DNA from: Undibacterium sp.
GTDB taxonomy: Bacteria > Pseudomonadota > Gammaproteobacteria > Burkholderiales > Burkholderiaceae_D
Reading direction: 5' to 3'
DNA length: 6,266 nt
Assembly: GCA_019752975.1 (NCBI GenBank)
Contig: JAIELM010000276.1
Coordinates: forward strand, 1 to 6,266
The notes below the pieces were generated by a model. The model saw only the letters and a program-made list of their open reading frames with translations. It was not told the DNA's origin and made no database searches. Below are positions 5,410-6,266 of the stretch, one piece after another. Each line of letters starts with the position of its first letter. The first letter of the stretch is position 1. The translations under genes and the position numbers were made by a program.

Positions 5410-5979
5410 ATGTTTAAGCGTCAAATAGCGGTACTTGTGTTGGGAATGGTTGCTGCAGTTGGAACTGCCTCTGCGGCTGAGGATTTTTATGTCGGTGGTA
5501 CTGTTGGTCAATCAAAGTGGAATGATGATTGTAAGCTTACGGTGAAATGCGACAGTACAGGTACTGCCTATAAGGTTTTTGGTGGTTACAACGTGAATAA
5601 GAATTTCGCTATCGAAGCGAGTATTCTTTCAATGGGTAAAGTTTCTGCGGTGAGCAGTTCGTTAAATAGCCGTTCTGATGTTAAGGGTGCTGGTTTTGAT
5701 ATTGCCGGTGTAGTCAAACATGGTTTTACAGATAATTTATCTGGTTTTGCCAAACTGGGAGTAGCTCGCTTAACAACCACCTCAGATTTTTCAGCACCTG
5801 GCATGACATTAAAGTCCACTGATACCTCGACTACGCAAGCGGTTTATGGTTTTGGGCTAAATTACAGCGTAACTAAGGAATTTGCTTTGCGTGCAGAAGT
5901 CGATTCACGTCGAGTTAAAGTGGGTTCCGACAAAGAAAGAGTGAATAGTTTTTCTTTAGGCGCGCAGTACACTTTCTAA
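5410..5979 (+). CDS. Outer-membrane beta-barrel protein (OmpA-like transmembrane fold)
   Basis: This 189-residue protein has a clear Sec signal peptide: MFKRQ, a hydrophobic core (6-19) and ASA at 20-22 before AEDFYVGG, so cleavage is likely after residue 22. The mature part, about 167 residues, alternates polar and hydrophobic residues in strand-like stretches (YVGGTVGQSKW, AYKVFGGYNV, GFAKLGVARL, AVYGFGLNYSV, FALRAEVDSRRV) and ends in FSLGAQYTF with a C-terminal Phe, the usual BAM recognition signal. This fits an eight-stranded barrel of the OmpA-N/Opa-like superfamily. Cys41 and Cys47 in the first predicted external loop could form a disulfide. There is no peptidoglycan-binding OmpA C-domain. 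AGGAG (5400-5404) lies five bases before ATG 5410. A strong terminator follows, so the gene probably ends its own transcript. Function is unknown. Confidence 0.88.
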   Translation: MFKRQIAVLVLGMVAAVGTASAAEDFYVGGTVGQSKWNDDCKLTVKCDSTGTAYKVFGGYNVNKNFAIEASILSMGKVSAVSSSLNSRSDVKGAGFDIAGVVKHGFTDNLSGFAKLGVARLTTTSDFSAPGMTLKSTDTSTTQAVYGFGLNYSVTKEFALRAEVDSRRVKVGSDKERVNSFSLGAQYTF

Positions 5980-6002
5980 TGATTTAGGACTTACCGGTAG
6001 TG

Positions 6003-6053
6003 CACAGCATGCGCAAGCGATTGATCTTCGCTTGCGCATGCTGTGTTTTTTTT
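6003..6053 (+). terminator. Very strong intrinsic terminator of the OMP gene
   Basis: An 18-bp perfect stem (6003-6020 with 6028-6045, beginning CACAGCATGCGCAAGCGA) encloses a seven-base loop and is followed by eight T (6046-6053). It begins 23 bp after the OMP stop codon. On the other strand no T-run follows the stem, so it works mainly in the plus direction, although it separates the OMP from the convergent gene to its right. Confidence 0.95.
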
Positions 6054-6092
6054 CGTTGTGCTTATGTCGTACCAATAGTTAGGGTAAATTGA

Positions 6093-6266
6093 TTATGCAA
6101 TTAGTTGGTATGCCTGTTGCAGGAAGAATTTGACCTGTTTATCTTCGAGATCTTGGCATTGATGAAGTTTGATATGACGCCGAAATTTGCCTTTGCCTTC
6201 TAAGACATTATGCTGGTCATTCAACTCGTTGCCGCGTCCAAACTCAAGACTAACGTGTTCTTTATA
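6093..6266 (-). CDS. C-terminal part of a probable DUF1801-family protein, 5' truncated by the window edge
   Basis: The minus strand is open from the right edge to TAA at 6095-6093, giving the last 57 residues of a protein. It reads YKEHVSLEFGRGNEL..., then VLEGKGKFRRHIKLH (21-35) and a C-terminal helix DKQVKFFLQQAYQLIA. The EGxGKxxRHIK pattern followed by a helical tail matches what I recall of DUF1801 (YdhG/YdeI-like) proteins, whose function is not established. The assignment is from memory of the family pattern and only the C-terminus is visible. The gene converges on the OMP gene. No terminator of its own is evident between its stop and the OMP hairpin. Confidence 0.68.
   Translation of the reverse strand, partial: YKEHVSLEFGRGNELNDQHNVLEGKGKFRRHIKLHQCQDLEDKQVKFFLQQAYQLIA

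Noticed and set aside
54..5819. Open frames antisense to or out of frame with the genes listed (for example 54-248 minus, 2840-3034 minus, 4890-5078 minus, 5586-5819 minus)
   Set aside because: Each lies wholly within a well-supported gene on another frame, with no independent ribosome binding site or family resemblance, so they are coding shadows.

Overview
The window reads as ordinary chromosomal DNA of a betaproteobacterium, most likely Burkholderiales, with Oxalobacteraceae (Undibacterium-like) as my best guess. This rests on the remembered look of the PlsY, XerD, Ogt and DUF1801-type proteins and the moderate GC content. It is inference, not a database match. All complete genes look intact. 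I see no insertion sequence, CRISPR array, phage gene, tRNA or rRNA.

Layout. Positions 1-945 (+) hold the 3' three-quarters of a TRAP-transporter large membrane subunit (DctM type), cut by the window edge. Positions 946-1314 contain no convincing protein gene. They hold an extended -10 promoter candidate, a 14-bp tandem duplication, a GC-rich hairpin and a very good intrinsic terminator with a UUCG loop, which together suggest an unannotated small RNA or a transcribed leader of the next operon. Positions 1315-3245 (+) are a tight three-gene operon: ogt (O6-alkylguanine repair) overlaps xerD (chromosome dimer resolution) by 16 bp, and ybaK (Cys-tRNA(Pro) deacylase) follows after 3 bp. A 223-bp gap contains a possible 28-codon leader whose stop overlaps the start of plsY (3469-4074, +), the acyl-phosphate glycerol-3-phosphate acyltransferase.

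A convergent small basic protein of unknown function lies at 4172-4360 (-). It shares a compact divergent promoter region with a mazG-like nucleotide pyrophosphohydrolase (4432-4800, +), which is followed 10 bp later by a WbuC-family cupin (4811-5281, +). A small outer-membrane beta-barrel protein with a signal peptide (5410-5979, +) ends in a perfect 18-bp hairpin terminator. The last 174 bases (6093-6266, -) encode the C-terminus of what looks like a DUF1801-family protein entering from the right edge.

The genes are mainly housekeeping: nucleic-acid and nucleotide quality control (ogt, xerD, ybaK, mazG-like), phospholipid synthesis (plsY) and envelope functions (cupin, OMP, TRAP transporter). 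They do not form one obvious pathway. The parts least explained by known families are the structured 946-1275 region, the possible plsY leader peptide, the 62-residue basic protein and the nested inverted repeat beside it.
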